Made by a program: the position numbers and the translations under genes. From Siniperca chuatsi (lineage: Eukaryota; Chordata; Actinopteri; Centrarchiformes; Sinipercidae), in the NCBI RefSeq assembly GCF_020085105.1, contig NC_058056.1, forward strand, positions 11,964,929 to 12,028,928: a stretch of 64,000 nt of DNA, given 5' to 3'. Within the stretch, counting starts at the first letter, position 1; every line of letters begins with the position of its first letter. Below, in pieces: positions 43,447 through 55,600 of this stretch. The notes under the pieces were generated by a model, which saw nothing but the letters and a program-made list of their open reading frames with translations, did no database searches and was not told the origin of the DNA.

Positions 43447-45697
43447 TCAGTTTGAAGCACTGGCACTAGCTTGATCGTTTTGATCCCTGACCTCCTGTGA
43501 CATCTTTTTGAAATAGCGTTCAGCACGCAGTTCCTCAAAGCAGAACTCAGTGGCGCCGCTGAGCAGCAGCTCTTTACAGTACATGCTCTGCTCCTGTAAT
43601 TTTCCTGATTCTGCTTCCTTATGTTGCTGATGGTGCTCCTGTAGTCTCTTTAGAGGAGTTTCCTCTCTGCAGGGCTTACGTGATGATAAAACGGTGTTCA
43701 CTGCCGAGTTGATCTTACATGGAGTCCTGAGAGCGTAGAAGGAAGATGCCAAAGCAAATCAAAGAAATGTTACTAACATAGCCAGAGAAGGATACACTTA
43801 ATTTGGAAATGAATAATTCTTATTCAACTTACAATTATATGAAACAGAGAAAAGCAGCAAATCATCACAATTGAGAGGTTGTAACAGGAAGTGCTTTACT
43901 TATTATCAAAATTGTTGATTAATTCATTTCAGTGCTATTCATCAATGTCTTCTTCTTCTTATAATCATGAACCTGAATGTGTGATTGTGTGAATTAAATT
44001 TTCAGCAAATAAAAGCAACAAATCAAAACTGCAGATAAAAGTTAGATTCTAGTAGTCACTCACATTGTTGGAGGCTGGCTGGACTCCTCAACAAATGGCT
44101 GGAAGGTGGGTTTCGGAGGCGGTGGGGCCATAACAGTATGTCCGAATTTGGACTTCTGTGGCATCTACGGTACATACACATTAAACTGACATCACTGGGT
44201 TACATTCCACACATTTAAAATCAACTAACACAACACCTGCTCGTCTCATACCTTGACATCACACCATTTTTCAAGCCTCTGCTCATTCTCCTTTGCCCTG
44301 GAAGTGGGTGGGGCCACCCAAGACTCCAACTTAGGCTCTGAAGGGCCAGCACTTTGAGTCTTGTTCTCATCAAAGATCACCAACCGACTGTTTGAAGCAT
44401 TGCCGAGGACAGGGGCGGCGTGTGACTGCAGGCCTCCAGAAATACCTGTTCACAAAACCCATCAAACATCTAAATTAAACACCATTTTTTAATGATAATA
44501 CTAATATTTAAAAAAGGTGCTGGAGCACTGGTAATATCTGTTTAAAATTTCACAACAGATGTTTTTTTGAATAGGCATGTGCTTACTTCTAATTGCAGCC
44601 CCAGCTCTGTTGATGGGGGCGATGGCCTTTTTCCTCCCTCTATGTTTGAGGTCGGCTAGAGAAACTCTCTCAGGCTCATCATCACTATCGTCCTCCTCCA
44701 CATTCATCATCACCTGTCGGGACACACGTGCCTGCAGACCCCTATGAATAACAATATAGAAAATTGTGATTATGCCAATATTTTGCATTTTCAAACTATT
44801 TCTCAAACTTTACTGGATGAATCCGTACTTGTGAAACTGCAGGAGCTTATCATGCGGCTCAGCACACTTCTTGAATCCTTCCTGGTACACCAGGTCTGCT
44901 TTGCGACAGTTGCCCTGATTCTCATATTCCTCAGACCAAGCGATGTAGAAGGATGCCTGTGTCACTCCTATTCCCTGCGCTTGCATGTACCTGTAAATGT
45001 CCAAGGGCTCTGGGCAGTTTTCTGCCTAATGACACACAATACGCATGTATGGCAAAAGTTACTACTGCTGCATTAGTACTAGCAAAAAGAGTCAAAGGTT
45101 AAAATATTACACATACAAATTTGATCCAGAGGTCAACATAGCGAGGGTCATTGTGATATTTCTTTTCCTCTGTGAATCTGGTTACAACTCGTTCCAACAG
45201 TGTGGCGAGGTTGCTCTCCTTTCCTCCCTGAGGGAAGGTTTGCTCTGTCCACTTAATATACCTGTAAAAGGCAGAACCATGTGAGGATTAAAAACAAAAC
45301 CTCTCAGATTTAAGAGCAGCACATATGAACATACTTTATACTGTTTCCATATTTGACTTACCGATCCCAAACATCAAGCGGATCATCGCCATCATACATT
45401 CGCAGTTCAGACTCAAAAGCCCTGGAGAAACAAAAGGCCACAAAACCTCCATCATAATGTGAAAACTGCTGGGAAAAAGTTTTCAACAGAAATTGCCGTC
45501 ACCCAATCCGGGTGCAATTCTTGGGCCAAGCAATTCTTTAAAGATCATCCATACTGTCTCTGCTGGTTGATGGCAGAGCTGAGCCCATCCTGTTGTTGAC
45601 TGAGTGCCTGATGTAAGGCTGATATGGCTCTGCCCCGCCGCAGTGGCTGGATGTTTTCTTTGCTTAGCTCCCAGTCCACATCTCCTCCTTCTGCCAT
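43447..45697 (-). CDS. bub1b: BubR1/MAD3-like checkpoint protein lacking the kinase domain
   Basis: BubR1/MAD3 holds Cdc20 in the mitotic checkpoint complex and inhibits APC/C until kinetochores attach. Eight coding exons, transcript order: 45555-45697, 45362-45421, 45117-45261, 44829-45025, 44587-44741, 44252-44445, 44064-44164, 43447-43726; phases agree, giving 424 residues. Visible parts: first KEN box at 13-15 ([12 protein letters not shown]), TPR-type Bub1/Mad3 domain about 48-195 ([22 protein letters not shown]), GLEBS motif near 254-262 (SRLVIFDEN) for BUB3, second KEN box at 285-287 (SRAKENE), ABBA-like FQPFVEE at 319-325, and the conserved segment TPCKIN...SSRKP at 333-350. The last exon continues into a helical [13 protein letters not shown] stretch, then stops (TGA 43447-43449). 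Vertebrate BubR1 is about 1,050 residues and continues with a PP2A-B56-binding KARD motif and a (pseudo)kinase domain; neither is seen. The start ATG at 45697 gives the standard N-terminus. It may be one of two teleost paralogues. Confidence 0.9.
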
Positions 45698-46439
45698 TGT
45701 GGAAATTAAAACAACTAGATGCCAACAGACAGACAGACAGACATACATACATATATACACACACACACAGACATCAGTTATTAGTTACTTTTAAAATTTG
45801 CTCATTTTCTAAAATCTCTTCTTGCACTTGCTCCTGTCTACACATCTTTTAATCTTTTTCAATTATATTCTTTTAAATATAATTTGCGTAGAAGGGTTGT
45901 TTCCTCTGACTTTCAATTTTGATAATTGACTAATTGTTTAAGCCATTTATCAAGGAAACATGCCCAACATTTTATGTTTCGAGCTTCTCCAATGTGAAGA
46001 TTTGCAGCTTCTCTGTTTTATATCATTATAAACTTGATCTTTGGATTTTGCACTGTTGGTCGGACAAGTCAAGACATTTGAAGAGGTCACCTTGTTTTTA
46101 TTTTTTTAACTGTTATCTTAGATTTCATTGTATGAACGACTAATCAATAATGTAAAAAAAATATTTAAATATGAATTGATAATATCTTGATAGACCTTGG
46201 AGTTACTCCCCAGTAGATTCAAAGGCTTAATATCATCATTACTCAGACAGAGAGTTTTTGGGCTGGCCTAAAGAGTGTTACTTATGCTTTAACAATGTAC
46301 AATTATCTTGCATTGTAATCCTGTCCTTTGACTTTTAGCTTCTTACAGCATTGTTTAACTATGGATGTAAATCACCACGCAGCTAATACACTTTCATGTC
46401 TGAAATGTCCCATATAAATAGTTTATTGTACTTATTATC

Positions 46440-46440
<1 letters not shown>

Positions 46441-46474
<34 letters not shown>
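46441..46474. repeat. (TAA)n microsatellite
   Basis: Eleven TAA/ATA units in uninterrupted series, upstream (transcript sense) of bub1b coding exon 1 and just beside the Penelope-like remnant. Confidence 0.9.
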
Positions 46475-46476
<2 letters not shown>

Positions 46477-46508
46477 TTATTAAAATAAATCAAGCCATGG
46501 GAATTATG

Positions 46509-47315
46509 ACGGTGTAGTCCCTCATTCGTCCAGGAGTGTTCTATCGTAGAAAAGGTTTCAGTCATAATCATCTGGACTAAAGATCAAGACGTTTCGGCTC
46601 CCATCCGGAAGTCATTCTCAATTGTGAAAAATGGACTGGGAACTCAGAAATTTAAGCTACTCTGTGGTACATAAGCCCTGCCCTCAGGAAGGAGTCTACC
46701 TGAGTATCTGTTGATTAGCTAGTTTCACCTGAAACTGACCTAATTGTTTCCATGATGGCCCAGTAATCAGTAATCAGGCCTATTGTTTTCTGGCTGCACC
46801 TCCCTCATCACTGTTAAGTACCTGATTAGCATATGATTGGCGTGACCAAGGTGCTAATACACTGTGGTAAACTTTGGGCAGACTGAATCTCAGACCACCA
46901 TTTCTGTTCAAAGAGGGGTTTTCTTTTTTCACAAAAATGGCTTCCTTGACACCCCTTTCAAACCAACTCTTCTCTCTACTTAGAATCTCCACCTCACTGT
47001 CTTTAAATGTGTGGTTTGTAGCTTTTAGATGCAAATGCACGGCGCTCTGCAATCCTGAGTTAGCGTGTCGTCTGTGCTGATAAAGTCTTGTGAAGTGGCT
47101 GTTTAGTCTCACCTATGTACCGTTCTTTCCAGTTTTCCTCACTGCATTGAATTGAGTAAACTACATTGCTCTGTTTTTGTGTGGGCATCTTGTCCTTAGG
47201 GTGAACGAGTTTCTGTCTTAAAGTGTTGCCTGGTTTAAAGAAAACAGGAACATCGTGCTGTCTAAAGATCCTTTGTAGTTTTTCAGACAGTCCAGATACA
47301 TACGGAATGGAGACA
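46509..47315 (-). mobile_element. Penelope-like retroelement remnant, 3' end with GIY-YIG endonuclease region
   Basis: On the minus strand, overlapping frames carry phrases typical of the C-terminal part of Penelope-like elements: FRQHDVPVFFKPGNTLRQK, LVHPKDKMPTQKQSNVVYS, then YIGETKQ, an H-L-K stretch, and WFERGVKEAIFVKKENPSLN. The last phrases belong to the GIY-YIG endonuclease end. The frame breaks between them, so the copy is dead. The reverse transcriptase part is absent (5' truncated), as is usual for these elements. Its tail includes a plus-strand 'gacgtttcggctcccatccg' typical of the 3' region. It sits between bub1b coding exon 1 and the presumed upstream non-coding exon, in the same orientation as bub1b. 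Confidence 0.75.
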
Positions 47316-47703
47316 CCATGGGAATTATATCATACAAGGTCAAGTGACAGCATATTAGCGTAAGGAAATGTAACGTTAATAACCACACAGGACTTATGTT
47401 ATCATCTTACGCAACATAACATTTAACACAGAAACAAATGATTACTTATTGTAGCTACCATTTCACATCCATGACTAAAGGACAACCGTGATGTTTCCAG
47501 TGTCCTAGCTAAGTTACTAGTGAGTTTCTAACGTTAGTGCATGCATTACGTGGGGGAGCTAACACACTGACGTTAGCTAGCTAACATAAGTTTAGTAGTT
47601 TTAGTTCGATAGTTGTTGTTGCCGTTGTTCGCAATACTAGCGAAATATACCAATCACATACAAAAATAAAACTGATGATCAACAAAATGGTAGTTTTTCA
47701 TAC

Positions 47704-48032
47704 CGCTTCCAAGCCTTCTTTCCAGACTATTACAGCTACAACGTTGCTGCAGGAACACTGTTAAGCGGTCGGTTCTGTGTTTTGAACAAGGACCGCGAGA
47801 CAATTTGGAGAAAGCTGATTGGAAGACCCAGAAACAGGAAAACGGAAATGGACGTCACACTGCATCTTCCGGGAGGGTTCCTGTTTTGATTATAGCAACG
47901 TTGAAAGGATGAAATAGGTAGCTAGCTGCCAAATTATTGTTCGTATATTCGGTTTTCTTTTTCATATTTACCAGATAAAGCAATATCAGTCAATTATAAT
48001 TGCCTGTCTCATGACTCTCTACACGTGTCGGC
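47704..48032. promoter_or_regulatory. Shared divergent promoter interval of bub1b and zfyve19
   Basis: A GTATGA donor-like site on the minus strand (GT at 47702-47703) suggests a non-coding bub1b first exon ending at 47704, upstream of the coding start at 45697. zfyve19 starts translation on the plus strand at 48033. The two start regions are therefore at most about 300 bp apart. In between are CpG-containing stretches, a minus-strand CCAAT (47818-47822) and TTTGAA (47781-47786), a sequence that matches the core of the CHR element of cell-cycle genes but in reverse orientation relative to bub1b. No TATA box is seen. Transcription starts are inferred. Confidence 0.55.
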
Positions 48033-50740
48033 ATGGACAACCGTTGTTATTGTTGTGCATCAAAGTTCAGTCTCTTCAAGAAGGAGGTAAGACCTTGCTG
48101 GCTAATAGTTATCACACAGCTATACACATTAAACGTTTAAAGGAAAGTAAACGGTGTAATTTACGCTGCAATATCCTCACAGCTGGGCTGTAAGAGCTGC
48201 GGCCGCTCCTTCTGCTCCAGCTGTTTGACTTTCAGTGCTGTGGTGCCTCGCTGTGGCAACACCCAGCAGAAGGTCTGCAAACAGTGCCATGGTAATCTGA
48301 CAAGGTAAAGGTCAAACCGTGCTAAATCATATAATCGTGATTATTAATTAGTATTTATAAGCATTCTTGCTTATCTTAATTTCTTCATTTTTAGTGGGGA
48401 ATCTCCAAACAGTGCTGGAAAATGGTCTCCTCCTGAAAATTACAAAAAGTCAGTATATGATCAAATTTGAAAAAAAAAAAGATACTTTGTCAACACAGCA
48501 GTTTCATGATATCTAAAGTTCATGTTTCTTCTATAGACGCGTTGCTGCACTTGAGGCCAAACAGCAGGGACAGTCGACACAGCCTCTTGCACATGGAGGC
48601 AATAGAAACAGCAGAGCAGGCAATCTACCAACCAAAGGCCTGAGTAAAGAAGATCAGGCTATTGCTGAAAGACTTCAAAAGCTGAAGGAGGACACTGCCC
48701 CAAGTAATGAAATTAAATTTTTAGCAGCTACCATTTTCATTTATTCTGACAAATACAGTAATAATATATATTTTCTCTTGGCAAAAGCCATTGTAAGCTT
48801 TTTACTGTTCTTCAGAGTCTATCCCCTCTGAGAAAGAACTTGAGTCTCGCCTTGCTGCTCTGAAAGCTCCCAGCCGGCCATTGCCTTCTGTAGGGGAGAT
48901 GGAGGACCGCCTGGCAGTCATACGGGGTCAACCTCCACCATCTCAAGCTCCTCCACCTGTGAGCTAAACCTCTTCCTTCTTGTTTGTAATGTCTTGGGCC
49001 TTACAGTATGCCTCGTGGACAGCTTACTGTATTTAAGGCTATTTAGAAGGAACTGCATGCTAAATAGCTATAATTGCTTACCTGTATGCACTTGTGTGCT
49101 CATCTGTATAGGTGCACCAGCCTCCAGATAACAGGACTCAGACTGAACAAGCCAATGATCTGATTACTCAGATGACAGAGGAAGTTTCCATGGACAACCA
49201 GCAATTAAATCCTGAATGCAGTAAGATGTTAATTGTCTCATTGATTTCTCCCACATTCAATTAATAATTAATGATGAAGTCATATCATAGTCTTAAGCAG
49301 TCATAATAATATATCATGACTGCATTCTGACACCAAAATCTGACTGTGTTCAGCTACTGTGGGGATCCCCTAATATGCTCAAACCTATTAATCCCTCTGC
49401 AGGTGTAGATGGCCGTATGAATGATCTCAACAAGGGGGAGGGGGGGACATTGGATGAGAATTTGGAGGAGAACCAGGAGGCGGTCAAGCAGCTGGAGGCT
49501 GGGAAGGCCCACCTGCTGGAGGAGGCCATGGAGGAGCTGAGGAAGGAGCACCATTCCCAGGATCAGATCCTCCACATGGCCAAGAGGCTGGCGCAGCTGA
49601 AGGGGCAGGACCCAGACAAAGGTATATCACACACAAAGATCCTGGTGTACCATTTTCTTAACCTTATTTGTTATCCTTACTTCCACATCAGAAAGTCAGA
49701 AAATAACTGTAAACATTGTGGCCGTGACAGAAGTGTGAATGTCTTAGTTGGGAGAAACCTGTTATTGTTATATTTGTGATATCACTTGTAGTTACTATGG
49801 AGGACTTTCAGCATCCTGACAGTGAGGAGGAGACTGAGGAAGAAGCTGTGATGCGAGTGTTAAAACAGGTCTGGAGCTTAATGCAAAATTAAGTTTGTAC
49901 TGTAATGTAGATTATAACATATTTCACATGATAAACTCGTTACTACTGAATGCATGTCACACCCTTAAAAATGATTGTGAACTAATCTGGACCATTGTGT
50001 AACGGCCACAAGGGGCTGCTATTTTGCCATTTTAATCATTTGGAATGTGAATTGGAGGACATCTTCTGTGTTTGCTCCAGCTCTCTGAAGAGGCTGCATT
50101 GGATGAAGCCAGTGGCTACAATATACCTTTAGAACACAGTGGACCAAAGAACATAGAAAAGAAAAAAACTTCGAAGAAACTGGTACTAAACAACAGCCAA
50201 AATACAAATTCATACATTTTTCAAGATATCAGAGAGAATAACATTTAATCCGTTGTTGATCTGATGTGTTTTAAAGACCCAGGCTCCAGCTCCCAAGAGT
50301 AGGATTTCACCGGCTGCTGTTGCACATCAGCCATCAGACAGTGATGAGGAAGAGCTTCCTTGGTGCTGCATCTGTAACCAAGACGCCACGCTTCGCTGTC
50401 ACACCTGTGATGGAGAGCTATACTGCAACCGCTGCTTCAGGTAGCGTAACATACATTCATTATAACAAGCGCAACAATAATTCTGCTTTTATAGCTTGTG
50501 TGGAAATCTTTGCTCTGATGCCCAAGAAAGATGGCTATGATTTGGAATGCATACCATGACCCAGATAAACTGTAGACAGGCTGCTGCCATACTGTTAAGC
50601 AGCATGAATATAAAGTATTTAGTGGGATGAATTATCAATCCACTCTTCATTATCTCCCCAGGGAAGGCCATGATAAATATGACAGGATGGAGCATCGCAC
50701 CACTAACTACACTGCGCCAAAGAAGAAGAGGAAGACATGA
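48033..50740 (+). CDS. zfyve19: ANCHR, zinc finger FYVE domain-containing protein 19
   Basis: ANCHR acts in the abscission (NoCut) checkpoint: it binds VPS4 at the midbody and delays the final cut when chromatin lags. Eleven coding exons: 48033-48086, 48183-48304, 48395-48448, 48537-48703, 48816-48958, 49112-49220, 49403-49621, 49792-49868, 50081-50182, 50277-50440, 50662-50740; phases agree, giving 429 residues (human 471). The FYVE-type finger at 5-53 has eight cysteines at 5, 8, 21, 24, 29, 32, 50 and 53; the basic motif is GCKSCG rather than the classic R(R/K)HHCR. A likely VPS4-binding MIT-interacting motif is ESRLAALKA near 139-147. Exon 49403-49621 encodes a charged helix, probably coiled coil. 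A C-terminal B-box-like zinc region starts near 378 (WCCICN, LRCHTC, LYCNRCF) and the protein ends in a basic KKKRKT. The 50277 acceptor could instead be at the CAG six bases later. Human ZFYVE19 also neighbours PPP1R14D and SPINT1. Confidence 0.95.
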
Positions 50741-50834
50741 TAGTTAGACTGTGCTGTAGGTGTTTGCCTTATGAGGCTCTCCTCAGTCCTCACTGTTAAA
50801 CTTGTGCTTTAGACTTAAGTGACCCATTATTGTT

Positions 50835-50840
50835 AATAAA
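50835..50840 (+). promoter_or_regulatory. Polyadenylation signal of zfyve19
   Basis: AATAAA 95 bp after the zfyve19 stop codon, giving a very short 3' UTR. Confidence 0.75.
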
Positions 50841-50849
50841 ACAGTGTCT

Positions 50850-52300
50850 CAGAAGATTTAAACACTACCTACTATCTAAAGAAAGCCAGAACCCCTCATT
50901 TTAACCCCAACCTATCTAATCCAATCTGTCCAAAGTGGCTATAAACATGCATCTAGACCACAGGAAGAGCATCTGCTTTCTGTAATTGCTAACAGATTAA
51001 CTGAACAAATCAAAAACGATGGGTAACGTTTGTATAATATAAAAAACATAGTTCCTATTTTTTTTCTGTAATGTATAAAAATAGAGGTAAGTAAATGTTA
51101 CAGAGGCTGCTATACATTGTTGGTATTTTAGGAAAATGCACAGCTTTTGCACACAGAAAAGTTTTAAACTGCCCAGCCAAATAAGAAGCTTGAAGTTTTT
51201 TTTTTATGTCACTTGTCCTACTTCCCTAAGGCAACAAAGGCTCATCTTAGACACACTTTGCACTTGTCACCATTTGATTATAACACATACAGAAAGCAGA
51301 CACATCATGAGCTCATCTGGTATGATGTACAATCCCAGACTGCTGTCAGGTCTGGACTGAAGAAGTACAGAGGAGTCAGTATAAAAGGATTACTGAGGGC
51401 TTTGTTTTCTTTTGGCAGGCAATGCAGTCACTCTTGTAATCTATGTTTGGCTGCGAGTCTGACATGAGTATTGCCTTTCTTGTCCGTGTGTGTAATTTCA
51501 TTATAAAGGATGCAAAAGTGTTAGGCGCTATGTCGCATCTTTGAGGGAACGCTGCATTTCTAACACTGAAGCCTTTTTTTTTTTGATCGCTGATATTATC
51601 ACACGACAAAAATGTCCCAGACTGGTAGGCCTTGTCAGAAGTGTAGTCTTACAGTATGGATGGCCTCCGTGTCAGAGAAGAGTGGAAGTGGGGGCGAAGC
51701 AAGCAAATTGCTATAATGGAGCCCTCAGCCGAAAGACCCTCTGTGTATGACAGAGAGAAGGCCGGAGTGCAGTTTCATCAGTGTGCATTACTGTCAAGCT
51801 AACTGAGGAGAAACCATAATTACACTTTCCTCTGGGGGTTTTCTCCATTAAGGTGTGTATGGAGGCTGTTACTGTGTTTGACTTTTCTGGCCATATCACG
51901 CACCACAGACAGGAAATGGATGAGGATAATGGATGCATACTTAATGGACCTTCCTGCTGCTGATTTCACTGTGTTTACTTCTAGACCTGACATGTCAACG
52001 GCTCCTTTGTTTCCATCACTCTGTTGAAAAAAAAAACCCCAGCCGTGCTACAATAAAGTCTTGTAGTTGTCTCTGGACAGTAGGATGTAATCAGTCTTTA
52101 AAGGCAAATAAGCGTTTTAGAGCAGCAATAAAGGGCAATTGTGGCAACACGACGTTTAATTGGTACTGTAAATTTATGGGTGAAATGGACATGTTAATAT
52201 TTATTTGTATGTGTGGAATGAATAATACCTGATTATACCATACTGTTAAAAAATCAGATGTTACCCTTTTTATAATTCATCAACAGACTTGTCTTGAAAA
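50850..52300. other. Convergent spacer between zfyve19 and ppp1r14d
   Basis: No gene is seen. It contains homopolymer runs (T at 51199-51207 and 51575-51585, A at 52026-52035) and short frames without similarity. Confidence 0.5.
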
Positions 52301-52308
52301 TGTTCAAT

Positions 52309-52314
52309 TTTATT
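52309..52314 (-). promoter_or_regulatory. Polyadenylation signal of ppp1r14d
   Basis: TTTATT on plus reads AATAAA on minus, about 380 bp after the stop of the PPP1R14 gene. zfyve19 ends about 1.5 kb away on the opposite strand. Confidence 0.55.
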
Positions 52315-52691
52315 TCAACATACAACACTGCTATCAGAACAAAAATATTTATGTACATACATAGGCAACCGAAAATGTACAGTCTTACACAAAAAACAGT
52401 CCATCTGAGTAATAGTCAATACAACTTTTATCACATGTGCATTATTGGTATGTTTATGGGGGACAAAATGTTATAGCAGTCCATAAATTAAAGTGAAATA
52501 ATAAAAAATCATTCCATTCAAAACCGACTGCTCTGGTTTTAGACTGATGCTGATCCAGGGAGGGGGCAGAGGGCAGAAAGAGAGTCCCACAGACATGTGA
52601 ATGCGCACATACAGGCATCCAAACAGTTAACGCATGGGAGATGGGAAGTTAAGGGGCTCCACATTGTCTCAATTCTTTATTTGACCTACAA

Positions 52692-55600
52692 TTATTTCTT
52701 CAAGGGACCTGACATTTTGCGTAGACCCTTTATCCTGTAGAGCAGCCCGTTGATAAAATCCTATGGGGAAGAAGGACAAAATAGATGATTTTTCTGCATG
52801 TAACTTTTACAGACTAGACATGACAACAGTAACAGTAAACAAGTAATATTTTTTCTCTGTTAAATATTGAAATCTTTATATGCTCGTGTGTAGCTTCATA
52901 TAAGTATATATTTTTTGTCACCTCTTTTGGCTTTCCGCATTCCTGCAACAACTCCTAACAAAGAAAACAAACACAAATAGGCTCACTAACAGCATTGGAC
53001 ATTGCTTTTTCACTGCAAACATTGCAAATTGGATTCCAGCAAGGGTCAAGTGCTTGTTAAGCTATTACACCACATAGCAAATAGTTAGGTATGTACCTAG
53101 ATGTCAGTGAGGAACAAGGTGTTAAAATGTTCAACTTCTTTTGCCTGAATGTTGGACTCCAGGTTTTGGATAACCGTTAAATTATTAATATCTAAATAAC
53201 TAGAGATGCAATGTGAATAATGGCTAACAATGTCAGTGTTTTTAAGTTAACTTGCACAATCTTACCTGCAGCCGGGTTCTCTGCCCCTCATCTGTCAGCT
53301 CCAGGAGCTCATCTATGTCAATCTCTAACTCTGGAATCTCTTCCTCCTGTAAAAGCAGACAAAAGTTAGGGTTATCCATATTGCCCACACTTTTTCTGCA
53401 CGTATTTCTGCATGCTACAACATTGTAAACATTGTATAATGTGGGCTTCTTGCCATCCTTTCGGTCACAGTGGTAAGGGTGTCCACACCACTGAGCAGAG
53501 TCATTCAGAAGGAGAAGAAAGAGCGTAAGCTGCGATCCAGGATATGATGCAACATGGCAAGGATTTCATTGCAGCACAGTAATGAAATCTTTGCATAGTA
53601 GTATATAAGATGTTGGATTGTCAAGTTTTACAGAGTTGACACTGTGTTGACACTAGTGTTGGCTGTGTTGTAGAAATAAGAATAAACACTGTTTTTCTTC
53701 CTTAATCATTTCTCATAACAATGATATGATTGATGATGTGCTGCACACATAAGCAAAGTTGAAGAGCACTGAGGCATGAAAGCAAAAAGGCTCCAGGAGG
53801 ACTGGCCACATGCCGTCATCAGATTTCATGGGTGGTTTACCCATCTAGCATTTAGCTCAGCCATTACTGAGAGATTATTTCCAGTTGAAATGTTTTCTAA
53901 AGAATATATTCATCTCAGCTAGGTTGTCCCACATTGTGTATATACCGGAATTAAAATACAAACCCAAGTGCAGCATTACCTGTCGTATATGAACTGGAGG
54001 TCTTACTAAATCAATACAAACACCTTTTTCTAAAATTAGCCAACCTCATGTAAAGATTGTATTAAAAAAAAGGGCACAGTGTCTCCAGTTATATAACGCA
54101 AATATAGCAAAGTTATCAATTCATATCACAAGTTCTTATCCACACCTTTTAACTTCATTTTCAGAGAGAATGAACAGTGCTCACTGGAGGAATCCTGAGT
54201 GCTAAGATAGCTAGAGTCAGCAGGTGTACACTCATAGTTGACAAGTGGGGCCTCTTTTTAAGGGGAATATTTTCCAGTTGGGGAGTTTTCATGACTGGTG
54301 AGGATGGGGCTCGCACAGCTTTCTGGATGAGGAGAGAGCTAATCAATGTGGAAGTGCTGAGTGGCGGAATAAATGGGCCCACCTTCAGAGTCCCCAGTGC
54401 CCCCTCTAATTGATACATGCTGCCAGTTTGGACCCTGTGTGATTCTGCTGATGTCTGCAGGACACATACATGGCTGTACTCTTGTTTTTTTGGTCCATGC
54501 TGTACATTTCTGTGCTGCGTGGGCTTTGCTTTACCAGCTCTACTGTGTTAGGCTGTGGGTGGTTGTGTTGGGCTTCAACTGGTTAGACCAAATGCTTCAA
54601 ACTGTTTGGTGTAAATGAAAGAGTGAAATAGTCCAGATTTCTGTTAATTATTGCCCTGTTTAACAGTCACTGCTCATGTACTGTAGTAAATATATAGGTT
54701 CAATTTTTGCAGTAATCAATTGTTTTCTTTTTTCCTTAACATGCAGCTTTAGCTTGCCGTCCACAGTCTGCATGTAGTTCAGAGCTAACATGATGCTAGA
54801 GCAGCCCACCTAACGAATGTGAGTAGTTATTTAAAAGTTGTTGTTATTTCTGCTGTTAAATTATGTGCATTCTGTTTACCCTATTGGCATCCAACTAAAA
54901 ACTCTGGGAATAACCAAAATTGCTATAATATACTGCTATATACAATAATGTTAGCTTTGGTTGATCTTAGAAGTACTTATTTGCACTGATCAAGGATAAT
55001 ATATAATAATCCCATTAATTGCTCGGAACTTTAAATGGCTATCTGGAGGGGCATATTCAGTAAGTAAAGGATAAATATCAAAATGAAACCTACCAAAGTA
55101 GTACATTAGTGATGAGTATGAACAGGGATATATTTAAAACCATGCAGAGCACCACTGAACATCAGTGAGAGACGAGAGGAACGTGTATTTACTATGAAGA
55201 AAAGCTTTAACCCTCCAGAGTAACTTTTCAGTATTTCACATTGTACGCAGTCGCAATTTTCAGCTTGTTTAGAGTTACCTTAATTGTCAGAGCAAAATAA
55301 CATTCTAATGAGGCCTCTGGGCAGAAATGTCTCAGCAACACTTTTTGAAGTTAAAAGCAATAGACTGAAGCTAAAATGAATGTTGGCACTAATACTGGAA
55401 TTCATGAATATCAAAGGGGTTCTCAGAGGATTGCAGTTGTAGACGGGCAATACAGATGCAGTCTAAATAAGCAGTTGGATTTTGCCAAGATTAGATGACC
55501 TCCACTAGTTATAATAATTAAGTATAACACAAGTAATTTATAAAGTTTCATCAGTATCCTGAGGTGACCTGGGTTTTCCTGTCAGGACTTCTTAGGTTTG

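Noticed and set aside
46383-46571. Open frame with a poly-tyrosine run
   Set aside because: The tyrosines come from the (TAA)n/(TTA)n microsatellite.
54160-54618. Overlapping open frames on both strands in ppp1r14d intron 1
   Set aside because: No recognisable domain, no supporting splice sites, and similar lengths on both strands suggest chance.
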